From positions 55,109-119,108 of the forward strand of contig JTDE01000115.1 in assembly GCA_014338405.1 (NCBI GenBank): DNA of 64,000 bases, in the 5' to 3' direction. This DNA comes from Paragonimus skrjabini miyazakii (Eukaryota; Platyhelminthes; Trematoda; Plagiorchiida; Troglotrematidae). Made by a program: the position numbers and the translations under genes. The number at the start of each line of letters is the position of its first letter. Position 1 is the first letter of the stretch. Below the pieces are notes generated by a model. That model did no database searches and had not been told where the DNA came from. It saw only the letters and a list, made by a program, of their open reading frames with translations. Of this stretch, positions 15,122 through 28,900 are shown one piece after another.

Positions 15122-17531
15122 GTAAGTAACTGTGCATTTACTGAAACCTATTCCGGGCGATACAAAACATATGTCTTATTTGAGGCTTATTTGAGGCTTC
15201 AGAAATGGTCAATCGACTCATCAGAAAATTCGATGTTTTAGCCCCAATTCTAAACAAGATGATTCGATATACTTTTATTTTTGCGGTTAGTTAAGAAAAG
15301 CAATGTCTCGTGTCAACTATAAACTTTCAATTTCAAGTGCTAGTTGAAGAAACTTCGTCACACCCACGTAGGACTTACAACAGATCATTTGCATGCAGGT
15401 GGTGAGGAGAGGAAAGAAGGCTAGCGCTAGAATTTTCTCTAAAGCCATAATTCATATATTATGATCAAATTATCATGTAGTTGTTTTCAAACGACCGAAT
15501 AACATAATACGGAGGGATTGGTAACACAGGTGTGAAAGAAGATTTATGGATAGTAATCATGAATGGGTACTATTGGGTGGTCGGTGTGTCAGAGGCAAAC
15601 ATTTGACTGCAAGTCTGGTTGTTGTGGAGTACACTTTATAATACACAACAGAAAATGTAATTTCGGCCACGCACGCATGTAAAAAATATCTCCTTTGGTT
15701 ACTTATGCCATATTCCGTCTATGACAAACTGGAACAAGGTCCAGCATTTTACGTTGTGATTCTGAATAGCTTGAAAGACGTTTGTGATGCGAATGTCACT
15801 TGCCTGTTTTAACTGGGTGACACACGTCTCATTTCCGTGCATATTTACATGAAAAACCGGCTGAGATGGATGTAGGCTATTTGTCCGCTGTCGGGGAGGC
15901 ATACTGCGATGTTGTGCGGTAATCTTGGTCTACCACTTAACCGTCATAGGGTATCACTACTGCAACTGTTGGTTGCTTTTTAGAACGTAGCCAGAAAATG
16001 AAGTACCAGGTAAACTAGCTTCTTGACTACAGTTGGATGGAAAACAATGTTCAGATTGTGACAGCTGGAAGTATAGTTTTAGCGTCAGTTTATCCAGTTG
16101 AGGATTTGATAACCTATTTACATACACTCCATAATGTCTGAGAAATCATTTTCATCGGTTCGCTTTAACATTTCGAGAGCCCAGAAATATTGTCAAATAT
16201 GTGCATTCCTGATTTTAATGGGTTGTTCGACTCACGGGTGACTGAAGCACTTATAAACTGAAAAACGACCGGATGTAAAAATAGATTTTCCAAACAGTTT
16301 GTCAGTGTACACTTGTTATTTTGCACAATCTGGTGCGGGTTTTCAAACGTTTCTAACATTGTTGGATATCTGGCTACCTTTAGCAACCATAGTTGATGAA
16401 CTTTCAAGTTAGATAGTCGAGCTCATACATTTTGCTCCTGTCAAGTTAAAATATACGCGATTGACGTGACCGTGAACGGAGTCATGCTGTCAAATTTCAT
16501 CACACGTTATTTTGCTTTTACGTAAAACTTACCCTGCAGCATGGTTAAGTTAACTAATATATAAACAAATGAAGTATGTTTGTTGCTAGCGTCTATGTCA
16601 GTAAAATTATTTTTCGTTTTAATTCATGAGAACAACCGGTAAGAGAATAAAACATGTTATCTTCGGTTGAATATTGTCTACACAATAAATGTAAACGCGG
16701 CAACCGCAGTAAGTTGAAAAATCGATCGGTAAAAATTGTGAATTGCGTAATTACTGGCGGTTATGCTTTCACGGAACGTCGCAACTTGGGTTGGAATTGT
16801 ACAACCAACAGAAATATCATGCCAGAAATCGGCAAGTTTTCTAGCAGCTGACCTACGACCTCATGCTGGAATCTCAAGGCTTCCATCTTTGGACTCGAAT
16901 TATCGCGCATCCTACTGATTCTTCCATGCTAACTGATCTGCCAGACGGCTTCGCAGTTACGTAATCGTCCATTTTGGTGTTCGCATGAATTGGAACAGCG
17001 GTTGCGTAAAAGTTGCCAAGCCTATATTTCACATTTTTTTCTGATAGGTGTTGTTAATCGCCCTGCTTTTTGTTTTAATGTTTGTTGTATTGTAAGTAAC
17101 CTGAATGTTGATTAAAGCCTCCAAGGATTTCTATGTCGTTAACAGAATGGCAATAGTGCGTTCCACTTCCTAAAACGATTTAAAAGAAAATGTTAACTGT
17201 TCACAAAAATAGGGATGCTTCCTGAATGAAGGGGTTATAAGTTCACCTAATGCTTTTGCAATTGTTTTAAGGCCGCCAATCAAATGGCGGAAGATTTTGT
17301 GAGTCCGTCTGGCAAAAAACTGTCCTGGCTTAGAACTACCACTCCATGTAATCAATGCCAGTAGAAATCTTTCAACAACCACTGTCTTCTTAAGATTTGG
17401 AGATCGTCAAACTGAGGCTGGATAATATTCCCTGAAGTGACTAAGTAGCGCATGAGTATCACTTTCAACTATTACTTCTTGTAAAATCTAATGGTTTCCG
17501 TTTGAATTTAGTTAGGTTACATGGACAGTTG

Positions 17532-17624
17532 TTAAGCAATTCCTTGGTTAAGCCACAACGAGTTAAAAACCAATAGATTTATCGGTTTCGCACCTCGTTG
17601 TGGCTTAACAAAGGAATTACTTAA
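17532..17624. repeat. Inverted repeat, 31-bp arms, hairpin
   Basis: The arms 17532-17562 and 17594-17624 are reverse complements with 29 of 31 positions matching, separated by a 31-nt loop. The shared core is TTAAGCCACAACGAG. The size suits a short fold-back transposable element, or a transcript hairpin in the size range of a miRNA precursor. A 14-bp direct repeat, TTACATGGACAGTT, lies just before the left arm (about 17517-17530) and again at about 17695-17708. Confidence 0.7.
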
Positions 17625-20600
17625 TAATGAACCACAGTGCAACACACAATATTTCTTCTCCTATCCGTTCCGTTTATGGTTCGAACGTACTAACTTACAT
17701 GGACAGTTTTAAACGGATGAGCACTGCGAAGAAGAGGTGTTTTGTCGTTATCTACCATGAAAAATACCAGGTCTCTCCCGACGGAATTTTTGCTGGTTAT
17801 TTGTGTGATGTTTTGCTGATGTTGTTATAGACTTTAGACAGCAACACATCAATCTTCAAGGCAAATTAGGAGGTATCATTGGGAAGACAAACAGAAGAAA
17901 CCAGCAACGACAAGGAAGCTAGCAAACGCATTGTTGCACTGAAACAAAAACTTGTTACTTATTGCTGCGATCTAAAGTGACGCTTTTCCTGTAAACAGGA
18001 GAACCTAATGTGGGCCACTAAGTTGGCATTATCTTGTTGTGATCAAGAGATATATCTACATTCTCCCAAAAGCTCGTTAAAGACTGCGCAGTTTCTTCAA
18101 AATCTTTGCTGGTCTAATAGTGCATCTCATAAAAGAGGACCACCGTACACTTTGAAAACAAATGTAGTGAAATGACAGTGAGATTTTCTTGAAGCATCCG
18201 GACACTTGACAGTGGTCTGTAAAATGGTTGAATATGTTCCTGATACTCAGTATTATCCATTCTGTGTTGTCGAATGTTTTGGGGAATTTTAATGCCTGAC
18301 ACGTATTTATCTACCCATCTTCGGAAATGAAACCCGGCTAACTTATAGTGATAAAGAACAATGAACGGCCGCTATCAGTGGTCAGTCTGCATGGTGCATG
18401 GGGCGAATCTTATGCAACATTTATATAACTACTAGTGGTTAAACTTTGCACATAATGCTGTTGTACTCATGTTTTGCAATACGAAAACTGTCTAATTTTA
18501 GGTAGAGAGTTGGGTGTCCATGATAGACAGGTCGTGAAATTATTCATTTACGTTGTTGGGAAATGCACAAAATCGGATTAAATTGAATTAAAAACGCAGA
18601 TGAACCACATCTATTTTAGTTTAAGTAATCATCCCGTATCACTTTTGTAGATATATGGATGCTAATCCAACATCATACCTTGAAGGCCTGCGTGAAGTAG
18701 ACCAGATTTTATTCTGTGTATAATTCACAAATATATGCATACTGAAGCAAGATCTTTTATGTATGATATTCAACTTTGAACAGGTTACATTAATATGCTG
18801 ACTTCCCTTAATTAACGTTTCATTCGATGGCAGTTATCCAAATTATTGAAACAAGTGATGAGGGGTAAATTTGTGAATATTATTGATTTTGCAAAACTGA
18901 GTTTGTTTGGATAGCAACTTGACTGTTTCTGAGTGTTGCATCAGAAAGGCTGTTACCATGAGAGTCAATAAGATTACCAAGTAAAACTTGTGGGATGTTT
19001 TTAATGAAAATAATGCAACTTATAAAGACTCTACTATATTTCCGCTACTTCCGTGTAATGCTGTGAAATAAATCTAAAATGGGTGGAAGAAAATGCGTTG
19101 TATACGTGTGTAAATGAAGAATAGATAAATTTTTGGGGTTTGAACCTACTTGTTTAAAACAGCTGTAACAAGGTTAGTTATGCACTTACTGTTGGTTTAT
19201 TGAGGAACTGTGAGAAGATCAGAAACGAAGTATTATGAGTGCACGTGGGCTCGTTGTGCAAAAATATTCCGACTTCTAAACCTCCATATCTTGCTGATCC
19301 TTTCAAACTCACGGATAGGGTAATTTGTTTGCCAGATAAGTAAACTTGTAAAATCGTCATGGGTAAAAAATGTAGGCTACGGTTAGGCTGGAAACAGTGA
19401 CCTAATTAACGTAATGAAATTCAATACCCGCCCCACTAGTTGAACTGCGCTGACAGCATAGTCTGACTCAACAGATTCTCAAGGTGATTAGTCTTCAGGG
19501 TGATTTCAGTGTTCGTTACTGGCACTAATGAACCCCTGTATAAACTGCTAATGAAATCAGACTGTACGGTCCAGGTTAGGATCAACTGATGGTTTTCATG
19601 TGGGTTATCCAGAATGATGGATAACTGAATCAGAGCGTGAAATTTCTGAGTCTGTTGCACGTCTATGTAGCTCCGTCTATGGAGGACTTGTCTCATATGG
19701 GCATGCTATTTCTAATTTTCATCCGAATGCAGTCGTTATGCAGTGTCCGGAGGCTGGTTACTCTGGTGCAATCGAACAGGCATACTCCTATTGAGCTGGT
19801 TAGTCTTTTGACTATTCCTCCATGAACCAGACTGTTTGGTGTTCACAGATCAGACATTTCGGTTGGTGTATATGAAGCAAGATGACCATAAGATCTATGG
19901 AGAGCTTCATCATTCTTGCTCCCATAAAAATGAAAATCACCGTTCGGCAGAAGATCATTTTATTTTAATGGGAATGTACATCGTTGTGGTAGTGAAATGA
20001 TATGCACCTGTTTCTCACTCAACTGAGACGTTCTATACTTTTCATCTCGATATCGTTAATTCTCCCCGGTTAGTCATTGATTATTCCCACCGTGTCTGCA
20101 TATCGATTCAGTAACCACCGTAAACTGTCCACATATTTTTACAACTATATCACTTTAACAATTGGCAATATTCTCTTAGAAATATGTGATGGTTACCTGA
20201 ATTTTGCATTTGGTATTTTGTCAGGGAAACTTCCAGTTAACTACACACTTTGCTTTTAGTCCTGAACCTATTTCATCCGGCTGTTTATGTGTTCTGTCTC
20301 ACCGCCAGTTCATTAAAAGGGGCTTATTAAACAACAAACTAGACACATATGATGTGAAACTCATCTAGAGTGTTATTAGTTTTCTGAACTCATTAAGAAA
20401 AATACTTGCATTTGGAAATCAATATGAACAATGTAGTGCTCTGTCTTCACACAACTGATTACGAGATAGAAGTTGTCATTTGTCTGGATTATGTAAATAC
20501 TCGGTATGGTTGTTTGTATGCTCCCAACTGTAGCTTGCCATACAGGAATTCTAGCATCTTGAATTTAGTTTCTGTAGCACATAGAAAACGATAACTGTTA

Positions 20601-21884
20601 TATCAGTAATCTAAAGGACATCACGAAGACAACCATTTCCATAGTACCTTCGTTGTTCGAACAGGCGGTATCAACCGCATTACAAACAATGTTAATTGTT
20701 CCCACAACTTGTCTGCCCTTAAAAGTAGACTAACAAAAACACCTCTATCACCAACTTTTTAATTTTTCAAATAAATGTATGTGTGTCATTCTTTGAAAAT
20801 AAAAGAAATGAAAGCTTGATGCTTATTGTTCGACAAATGCGGTTGATGTAAGTATCGAAGAAGTTTGAAGAAAGGAGGAGATGAATATGAAGAACTGGGC
20901 CTAAATAAATTTCATAAAATCTACCATGATCAATATGGGAAAGCGGTTTTCAAAATGTTTGTTGATTAACTGCCAAAAACGTCAGTGACAAAAAAAGTCT
21001 TATCTTTAGCTTTCAATCAATCCTTTTGTGAGAGAGAGACAGGAAGTTTTATTTACAGTTGTTTTTGCAATTAGAAAGAGCCGGTTACTGTTTATATTAT
21101 CCAGCTGTGGACCAATGTGCATTGTTTGGTTGTCACACAGTCGGCACTCTTGAAAAGACGATCACCTAAGCACTAGTACTTATTCAAGCGAAAACTTGGT
21201 GATATCACTTCAGAAGATCCACAGTTATCACGTCACTGCTTCTCGACGACGTAATCTATTGAAATAACATTGGGGATACGACCCGGGTTGCTTTGGAATG
21301 TCCCCGTTAGACGGTTTCCCACCGACGTAAAACGTATTAGTACACTTTTATTCTGAATTGAATGCTCAGACCTGTTAGTCATAACATTTTAGAGATGCAA
21401 CAGAATTGAAAGATTTCAACTTAAACAGGAAGACCTGAACAGGACGACGTTTGTTTTCTCAATTTAAACGTTCCCTTTATTCAGGTCAAATAATTCTGAA
21501 TACCAAATGCACGTCATAAACGGTTTCACTCTGATTTACAGAATGCTTTTTAACGGCCATGTATACTGTCGTTTGTTCTACTTCCTTGTATGCTAGGTCA
21601 GTTTTTGAGTCTGCAACGTCATAGTGTACTGAAATGTAGGTATTCGTTTTTTCTGAGATTCAATATACGCAGGTCATTAGCCTAGCTGAAGCTCCTGTTC
21701 TAAAGTCATGGATGGATATGACTTGATTTCTAAATTCCAATCCTATGCTCGCCTTGCCAATAGGCGTAACCTTGAAGTTTTATATAGCACCTACTCTTAT
21801 TAGTAGATATTACTTACTACTCGACTCACTTTTGATTATCCAAGTTCGCGTTGTGCCCCACATTTTGCATCCAACCAGAATTTT

Positions 21885-22124
21885 TCAAATATTTCCAGAA
21901 ATTTATTAGAAATCAAAACATGGCGGAAAAGCTCGAATTTTTACATGCCATCTTCAAACAAGTACGACGAAACCAAACCTAACACATTAAATCCAAGGCG
22001 TGCAGCGTTTCTGACTTGACAACTATTTTTTCTATTAGTTTGCAGCAGTTTGGCTTGAAGGTAACATCAAAAGGTGGCCAGTTCGCCAAGTTTTGACTTC
22101 TAATAAATTTCTGGAAATATTTGA
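21885..22124. repeat. Fold-back (palindromic) repeat adjoining the assembly gap
   Basis: The arms 21885-21925 and 22084-22124 are reverse complements at 39 of 41 positions (outer end TCAAATATTTCCAGAAATTT). Weaker complementarity continues inward (shared CTTCAA-type blocks), so the whole 240 bp looks like a diverged palindrome. The right arm stops exactly where the Ns begin, so the true element may be longer. It resembles a MITE or fold-back transposon. Target-site duplications cannot be checked because the right flank is missing. Confidence 0.7.
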
Positions 22125-22873
22125 NNNNNNNNNNNNNNNNNNNNNNNNNNNNNNNNNNNNNNNNNNNNNNNNNNNNNNNNNNNNNNNNNNNNNNNNNNNN
22201 NNNNNNNNNNNNNNNNNNNNNNNNNNNNNNNNNNNNNNNNNNNNNNNNNNNNNNNNNNNNNNNNNNNNNNNNNNNNNNNNNNNNNNNNNNNNNNNNNNNN
22301 NNNNNNNNNNNNNNNNNNNNNNNNNNNNNNNNNNNNNNNNNNNNNNNNNNNNNNNNNNNNNNNNNNNNNNNNNNNNNNNNNNNNNNNNNNNNNNNNNNNN
22401 NNNNNNNNNNNNNNNNNNNNNNNNNNNNNNNNNNNNNNNNNNNNNNNNNNNNNNNNNNNNNNNNNNNNNNNNNNNNNNNNNNNNNNNNNNNNNNNNNNNN
22501 NNNNNNNNNNNNNNNNNNNNNNNNNNNNNNNNNNNNNNNNNNNNNNNNNNNNNNNNNNNNNNNNNNNNNNNNNNNNNNNNNNNNNNNNNNNNNNNNNNNN
22601 NNNNNNNNNNNNNNNNNNNNNNNNNNNNNNNNNNNNNNNNNNNNNNNNNNNNNNNNNNNNNNNNNNNNNNNNNNNNNNNNNNNNNNNNNNNNNNNNNNNN
22701 NNNNNNNNNNNNNNNNNNNNNNNNNNNNNNNNNNNNNNNNNNNNNNNNNNNNNNNNNNNNNNNNNNNNNNNNNNNNNNNNNNNNNNNNNNNNNNNNNNNN
22801 NNNNNNNNNNNNNNNNNNNNNNNNNNNNNNNNNNNNNNNNNNNNNNNNNNNNNNNNNNNNNNNNNNNNNNNNN
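22125..22873. other. Assembly gap, 749 N
   Basis: This is a run of Ns of non-round length, suggesting an estimated rather than placeholder size. Open frames spanning it are artefacts. It starts at the end of a palindromic repeat arm, a likely cause of assembly failure. Confidence 0.98.
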
Positions 22874-25340
22874 TCGTAGAGAAAAATTGCACTTGGTAAA
22901 CGTATACGAAAGCCAGATCAGGCAAACAACTGTGTAGCCCAAGATACTTGTATATAATTTATTTTTAGGGATAATAATTACACCTTAAACCCAGTTGAGA
23001 GTTCGCCGTGTTAATTTATTGGAAATGAATGGTCATAGGGCCACGAATGTGAGACTGTAAAGGAAAAGCAAGCAAACCCACCTCATTAGAAAGAACTTTG
23101 ACGATTATATCGGCTAAAATTATCTCCATGTGAGGGGATGAGAGAAATTGTTTTTCATGGCCTAAGTATCGGTGATGATTGGCGACCTGGCATACACTAA
23201 ATAATGTTCATTCATCCGATTACTTTAGCGTTCGATTCAGAGCAAATCCATTAAGCTCAGCACGTTGACTGCCACACATCAATATATGATGATCGATCAA
23301 TGTATGGAAAGCTGAGTGATAAGTCGCGATTTCATCACACATGTATAGGTGAGAGCATAACTACGTGGAAGCTAAACCTAGAGCAAATAAACAAAATTTC
23401 AGCCATTTCCACTATATAAGAACTTGACGACCCGGTAGGTATACGAGGGACTTCTTGGTCAGTCCTGAGAATTAGAAAGTATTCGTGGATCATCTTGTCA
23501 ATTAGTTGAGCAATGGAAACATAGTGAATGAATCGTTAATCTAGATGTACATTTTGGAAATCTTTATCCGACCCACAACAACCCTGACGGAAATCACTTC
23601 ATCCTGCTGTGGATTTACCATATTTTTCCCAAATTATAGATATTCTGCATTTGCTTGATAGCAAACCGTTTACCATTATCAGGATATGGCGTCCAGTCAG
23701 TTTAAGTGACATATGCTGAAGGTCGGCGCGAAAATGGAAAAGTTCATGTTATTTATCGTAGGTCATCTGGAAAAGCAGTGCGCACAGACAAATGCCTGCT
23801 TTGTTAGACAAGTCTGGTTGAGAATGCAAGCTAGGATACCTTCAACAACATATCCAAAAAGGTTAGCGTTTTTTGCTCACGTTGACAGTTTGGTTTATGT
23901 AGGAGTTTGTATAAGCACCTAGTCAATGCCATCTGAGAGCTTAAAACCACGCTGACTCATTTTTCAAAGTTTGCTTATCACTACATTGTAGTGTCATGTT
24001 TGGGAGTGTGAAATCCACAATTCCAGGCCAAAGCCACAACGTCCACTAGAATCGCTTGGACCAAGGTAATCACGGGGATGGTTGGCGGCATTATTTGTAT
24101 ATGTGTTTCAGTGTGAATCACACCACTGGATGATCCGAAGAGCCGTTACTGGAGGACACTACCGGCTGATACACATTAGTTCATTGTTTGCAATTATAAA
24201 CGGCGTTGTATTTCATGGCGGACTGCCTTTCAGCCATATGCTACTTTCAACTGAAACATTGCCTTGTTCCATCTTTTAAACCATACTGAAATCAAACAGA
24301 ATTTGTTGAGTCGTATGCATCATGACGGAAACTGCTTCTTTGTTGTAACATATCTATTTGTTCAAACGTAGTAAAATAAGTGTTATATGTTGTCTACGTT
24401 AGCTTGAATGTCGCTAAAGGATAAAAAATTTAAGTGAGTTTGGTGTTTGATATATTTCGTAGTTTAGTGATCGTAAAAATACTCAGTATTACCAATTACT
24501 GGATTGACCTGTAACTTAGATTATGACAGCCTTAGGTTGTTTATCACTTCAAATGAACAAGACAGCAGTGATAAATGCAATGAACAAAACCAGTGTTTGT
24601 AACTTAGGCCTTGATGAAAGAACCATGTGTGAAACTTGTTGGACTAATGTGACTGTTAATTCATCCGCCGTTATTTTCAGTGTATGATCATACTGCATCA
24701 CTTTTGGAATAGGTTAAAATATTTGCTGTTTATTTGCTATGTATCGAACCCCGAACATCTGTGAGTGGCAAAACAGACAAATTAGTTGTGACCGTTCAGT
24801 TGTTGATAAATTGCACGATTTTGTTCAATCACTTCCAGCTGTTCCCAGCTGCTAGCTAGGTTTATAATGTGGTAAATCAAGACCAGGCATGCACCACAAT
24901 TAAAATTGCGTGCATCACCGGATGGACATCTTATATTGCTATCCACCTTCACCTCGTAAAAGGACCAAGTAACGTAGTGAATACTGACAGACTTACACGA
25001 TATTCGAACTGCACATGTGATTAGTGTAAACAGACATGACACGGCTGACAGGTAGACATTAAAACACTCGTAAACTGAAGATTTATAACGTTTTTTCATA
25101 TTCGGACAGTTTACTCTATTTTGTGTTGTTCTAAAAATCACTCATTCAGTATTCTGTTAAACACGTTAGCAAATTGCAAGGGAACCAAACTTCCCACCAT
25201 TTATCTGTTTCATGGGACAATGGCATAAATAGTAAGCTAAACCACTTCAGTTTCGTATGAAGTTTGTTTTAATTTTCTCTTGCTAATCTAACTACCTTCA
25301 CAGTTATTGCAAACAGTGGTGTACTTCGCTTCCTTGCCAG

Positions 25341-25968
25341 GTCTTCTTTCTTCCTGCCAATACAAATGAGGGTGGAATTGGTCAGAATGCTGCCACAACA
25401 CTTGAATACACGTCACCCAGGTTCATTTCGTCGGAGGAAGACCCATGTAGGACAGCTGCTTATCCAAATGGCACAGATATTAGTTGCCGACCTCGGCTTG
25501 ACTTAACCGTCATACACAACCACAACGGATTACAAAGTGATAGTACATGCATAACGCCAACGGTAGTCATGCGACCTACATCAACTTACCATTCCACTGT
25601 TCAACGCGAGCATCCATCCGATCAAAATACTGCTGAACACAATACTCCAATCATTAACCAAGCGTCAGCGCGAACGTCAGATATCCTGTTGGCACATGCA
25701 CCAGTATCTGCAAATAAATATAGACGTGAAGAAATTAACCAAAAACGGTCGAAAAGTAAATATCTTGCGCGCGAACTTGCTGATACATTCAGAAAGCATA
25801 TAACCTCGAATCTACGTCGTAGCAAGAGTATGAAACCTGGGATTTGCCAGTCGAACACAGAACCTGTTGCGTCCCAAGATGGCAAGAAATCAACTTATCA
25901 GAGCGTAAAGAAGACCGATTTAAAAATTGCGAATTCACCTCAAGGAGACAGTGGCAGTTGCTGCAAAA
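25341..25968 (+). CDS. Exon 3 of RasGEF gene (N-terminal extension, residues 185-393)
   Basis: The acceptor is CTTGCCAG|GTCTTC and the donor CAAAA|gtaagc. The exon is 628 nt, enters in phase 0 and exits in phase 1; the frame is open throughout and ends a few codons past the donor (stop at 26010-26012). The first third is mixed (VFFLPANTNEGGIGQNAATT) and the rest is polar. A strongly basic segment near residues 318-358 contains QKRSKSKYLARELADTF and ITSNLRRSKSMKPG. The LRRSKS core fits a basophilic-kinase (PKA/PKC-like) site and the surrounding helix-prone stretch may bind acidic lipid or protein. No catalogued domain is recognised. The coding call rests on the long open frame, strong splice sites and phase agreement with exon 4. 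It may instead be rapidly evolving disordered sequence. Confidence 0.75.
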
Positions 25969-28900
25969 GTAAGCGTTATACACTGATAGATAAAATAAAG
26001 TTAATCATTTAGAAGCGCAAAATGTAAATTTGTTCGAAGATTACAAGTTGATTTAACAAGTCGATGCCTAGATGTGTCCCTTCACCATAATCATTCAAAC
26101 TTGTGTAAACAATTCGAAAACCTGTCAATACTATTCAAGTTTACTTATTTAACTTGGTGTACAATATGATTGATATTTACTGGTACCTTCCTCGACGATG
26201 TTATACGCCAGACTTTGCATTTGCATAAATGACGTTCTCTCATCAGGCATGGTGGCATCGTCAGTGCATGTAAGCTCGAATACTTAACCAGTAACAATAT
26301 GAAATAGTATGTTAATAAAACGTTTGGAAATTAGTTGCATAGTTCACAAGAAACTAAAAATCGAATTCGTCTACTCTCCTACGTTCTCAACAGTTAAACG
26401 ACGCTGACCGGGTTGTTCAGGATTACGTCATTTAGTTGTCCATCCTCAGCTGCTACTATGCGTAAAGTGTTGTATACTACTGTTAAAATGAATTTGCTAC
26501 TAAACGTTACCCGACAGTCCCAGTTCAGTGCCTTCGTAAACTTTGTTTGCTCCATTTCAATCTTTATCGCTATAGTCATCTTTGAAACCACACAATTTGG
26601 ACATAAAAAGAATAAGTCCAAATGCTACCTTCTAATACCACGTGCTATTGATCTCAGCATTGAGGTTTCAGTGAAAGTGACCTGATATTTTTGAGTTTGA
26701 TCTCTTCGCAACCGTCAGATTACTTTTATTGTGTATTGCAAATTTCGACGAAGTAGTCTTCGCTTTGGGCTAATGCCGTGTGATTCTAAAATGAACCCAA
26801 CGTATAAATTTTACTGCTGTCACGTGCGATTCATCTTACTTTCTGACAACCACGCTTAACGCGACATAGCACACAGTCACATGATGAAGTACGAAACACA
26901 ATTCCTGTCACTGTTTCACCTTTTACTTCAAATTATCGAAAACTTATGATAATTTATACTTCCCATACTTGTCATGCAACTTATATCACGCTCACCAAGT
27001 GTGCTATTTTTTCACTGGTCAACATTAGATGATTAACTTTGGGTTGATTTGAAATATCCACGGCTTGTAATGTCTCATTTTGGGAGTTCCATTTACAGTC
27101 CGAGAGAGATAAACAGGTACATCCGCCTTACAGCTAACTATCAACCTATGTTGCTTTATTGGTCCGCTGCGGTGCAGTCATTCTCTGGTAAACATGGGCT
27201 GAGATAAAATTACTTAACGAAGTAACGGAAAAACTGTGTTAGTCATCTCAGTGATGACGGTTGCAATGAGTCATCCATATCGCATGTCCTAACAAAATTT
27301 TCGGTAATCTGCTCGATAAAATTTGGATATTTAAACGGTAAAATTTTGGCACCCAACCGCTCGATTAAACTAAATAAGCGATTGATTACTTAGCATTACA
27401 AAGACGTTTCATTAGTAAGCTAAACAAACGCTACTATAAGTTTGCAATATAATTTTCAGCCAGTTAATGTAATAGAATCTGTCGGTCTGCTTCAGTTTTA
27501 TGTAGAATACTAATAAAAACTGTGTTTTGAAAGGTGCCCATTGGTTTGCAACGGAACGTGTATGATAATTCAATAACTAACCTTTTAGAGTTGTGCAACA
27601 AGTCGCCAGTAATTAGACAAAATTAATAAAATACAACCCATGTAAGTATGAGTTGCGACGAATTTTGTGTGATGATTATTTTGCTTGGCAAAACACTTAT
27701 CCGTTACTTTGGTGTCAATCATAGCTCCAATGATTATTTTTGAGTTAAAAGAAGTCGCTGATTTTTCTCTGTTAACCTGTTACATCCCTGCTTGTTTTAA
27801 TTGTGGTTATCTCCAGCTAACCTTCGGTTCCAGGTTCATCAAAGAATGTTCCTTGTAAGTTGTAAGATGTAGGTGACCGTAGGTCAAAGCATTAAATGTT
27901 TACCGCTGAAATGATGTTACGCATGAAAAATTTGAAATTACTCCTCTTCTTACGTGGTCTTGAAGAGCAGCCGATCTGAGTCCATTCAATGTCATTATCC
28001 GTCACGATGGAGACTTCTTCAATAAAAAAACATTTGCTCTTTGTCTTAAATGCAATACGAATCTTAAAAGATATGTGAGAGCAGCATTCTTTAACATCCG
28101 GTGATTTAGTCAGGTGAAGAAATGGCTAAGTATCCTCAGAATGGTCCTAAGAAAAACAGCGTAGCGAACGAGCTCGTTTCGGGTTTTGCTCATCAGGCCA
28201 GTTAGATAACATCTACCTGAAATGTTGTTGACGGTAACCCGGTATTATAAACTGATCTAACGTACATTGGGGGTATATTTACTGAAACGGTAACTGCAAC
28301 TGTATCAACCCTACGCATTTCTTCCTTAAGTAGCCTTCATTCCGTTCATCGGGAGCTAAGTAAAATTATCCGCATGGTGATCTTCACATTTGACTTGTCG
28401 TAAGTAATAACAATAAGAACAGAGTCGAGAAACCTTCCATATCGTAGAAGTGATCCAATGCGAACTGTGCACTGAGTTATCACCATAGTAACTGTTTAGA
28501 GAGTTGTTCCTCAGGGCCGCAGTTTTTCTAGTAGATGTTCATTTGCTTTTGACCTAAGTAACGAGCTTTCGTGTTGACATCTTGCTACACATGTTAGTGG
28601 AAACCAATAGTTTTCGAAATTTATGAAGAAGGAAGTATCAAAACTGGTCATCTGAATAGCTTAACCAACTCGTTTGTTTCATTTTTATCACGACTTGCTG
28701 CCAATATATCTGAAGGTGAGTTCATTTTTATTGCTTCAGTATACGACTGGCTTGCAATGAAGTTGAACTGCAGTGCACAGATGGTAGTAAGAAAAAACCG
28801 GTCAATCGGTGCCAATATCAATGCTACCTCTTGGCACTACCCGGTCAACAGTGCAACGCATTAATTATTTGTCCTGACTATACCATTTATATGATCGATT

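Larger units (their letters stand above)
15122..25340 (+). other. Intron 2 (about 10.2 kb) with hairpin, fold-back repeat and assembly gap
   Basis: No coding exon was recognised between exons 2 and 3. It contains the inverted repeat at 17532-17624, the fold-back repeat at 21885-22124 and the 749-N gap that follows it. Exons could be hidden in the gap, but the matching phases of exons 2 and 3 (both 0) do not require one. Confidence 0.5.

Noticed and set aside
15122..15241. Extension of exon 2 past its donor
   Set aside because: The strong gtaagt donor and phase agreement with exon 3 make the remaining 39 codons intron read-through.
22035..22942. Long open frames of 250-296 codons on both strands
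   Set aside because: They consist almost entirely of the 749-N gap; the real bases at each end are short and not coding-like.
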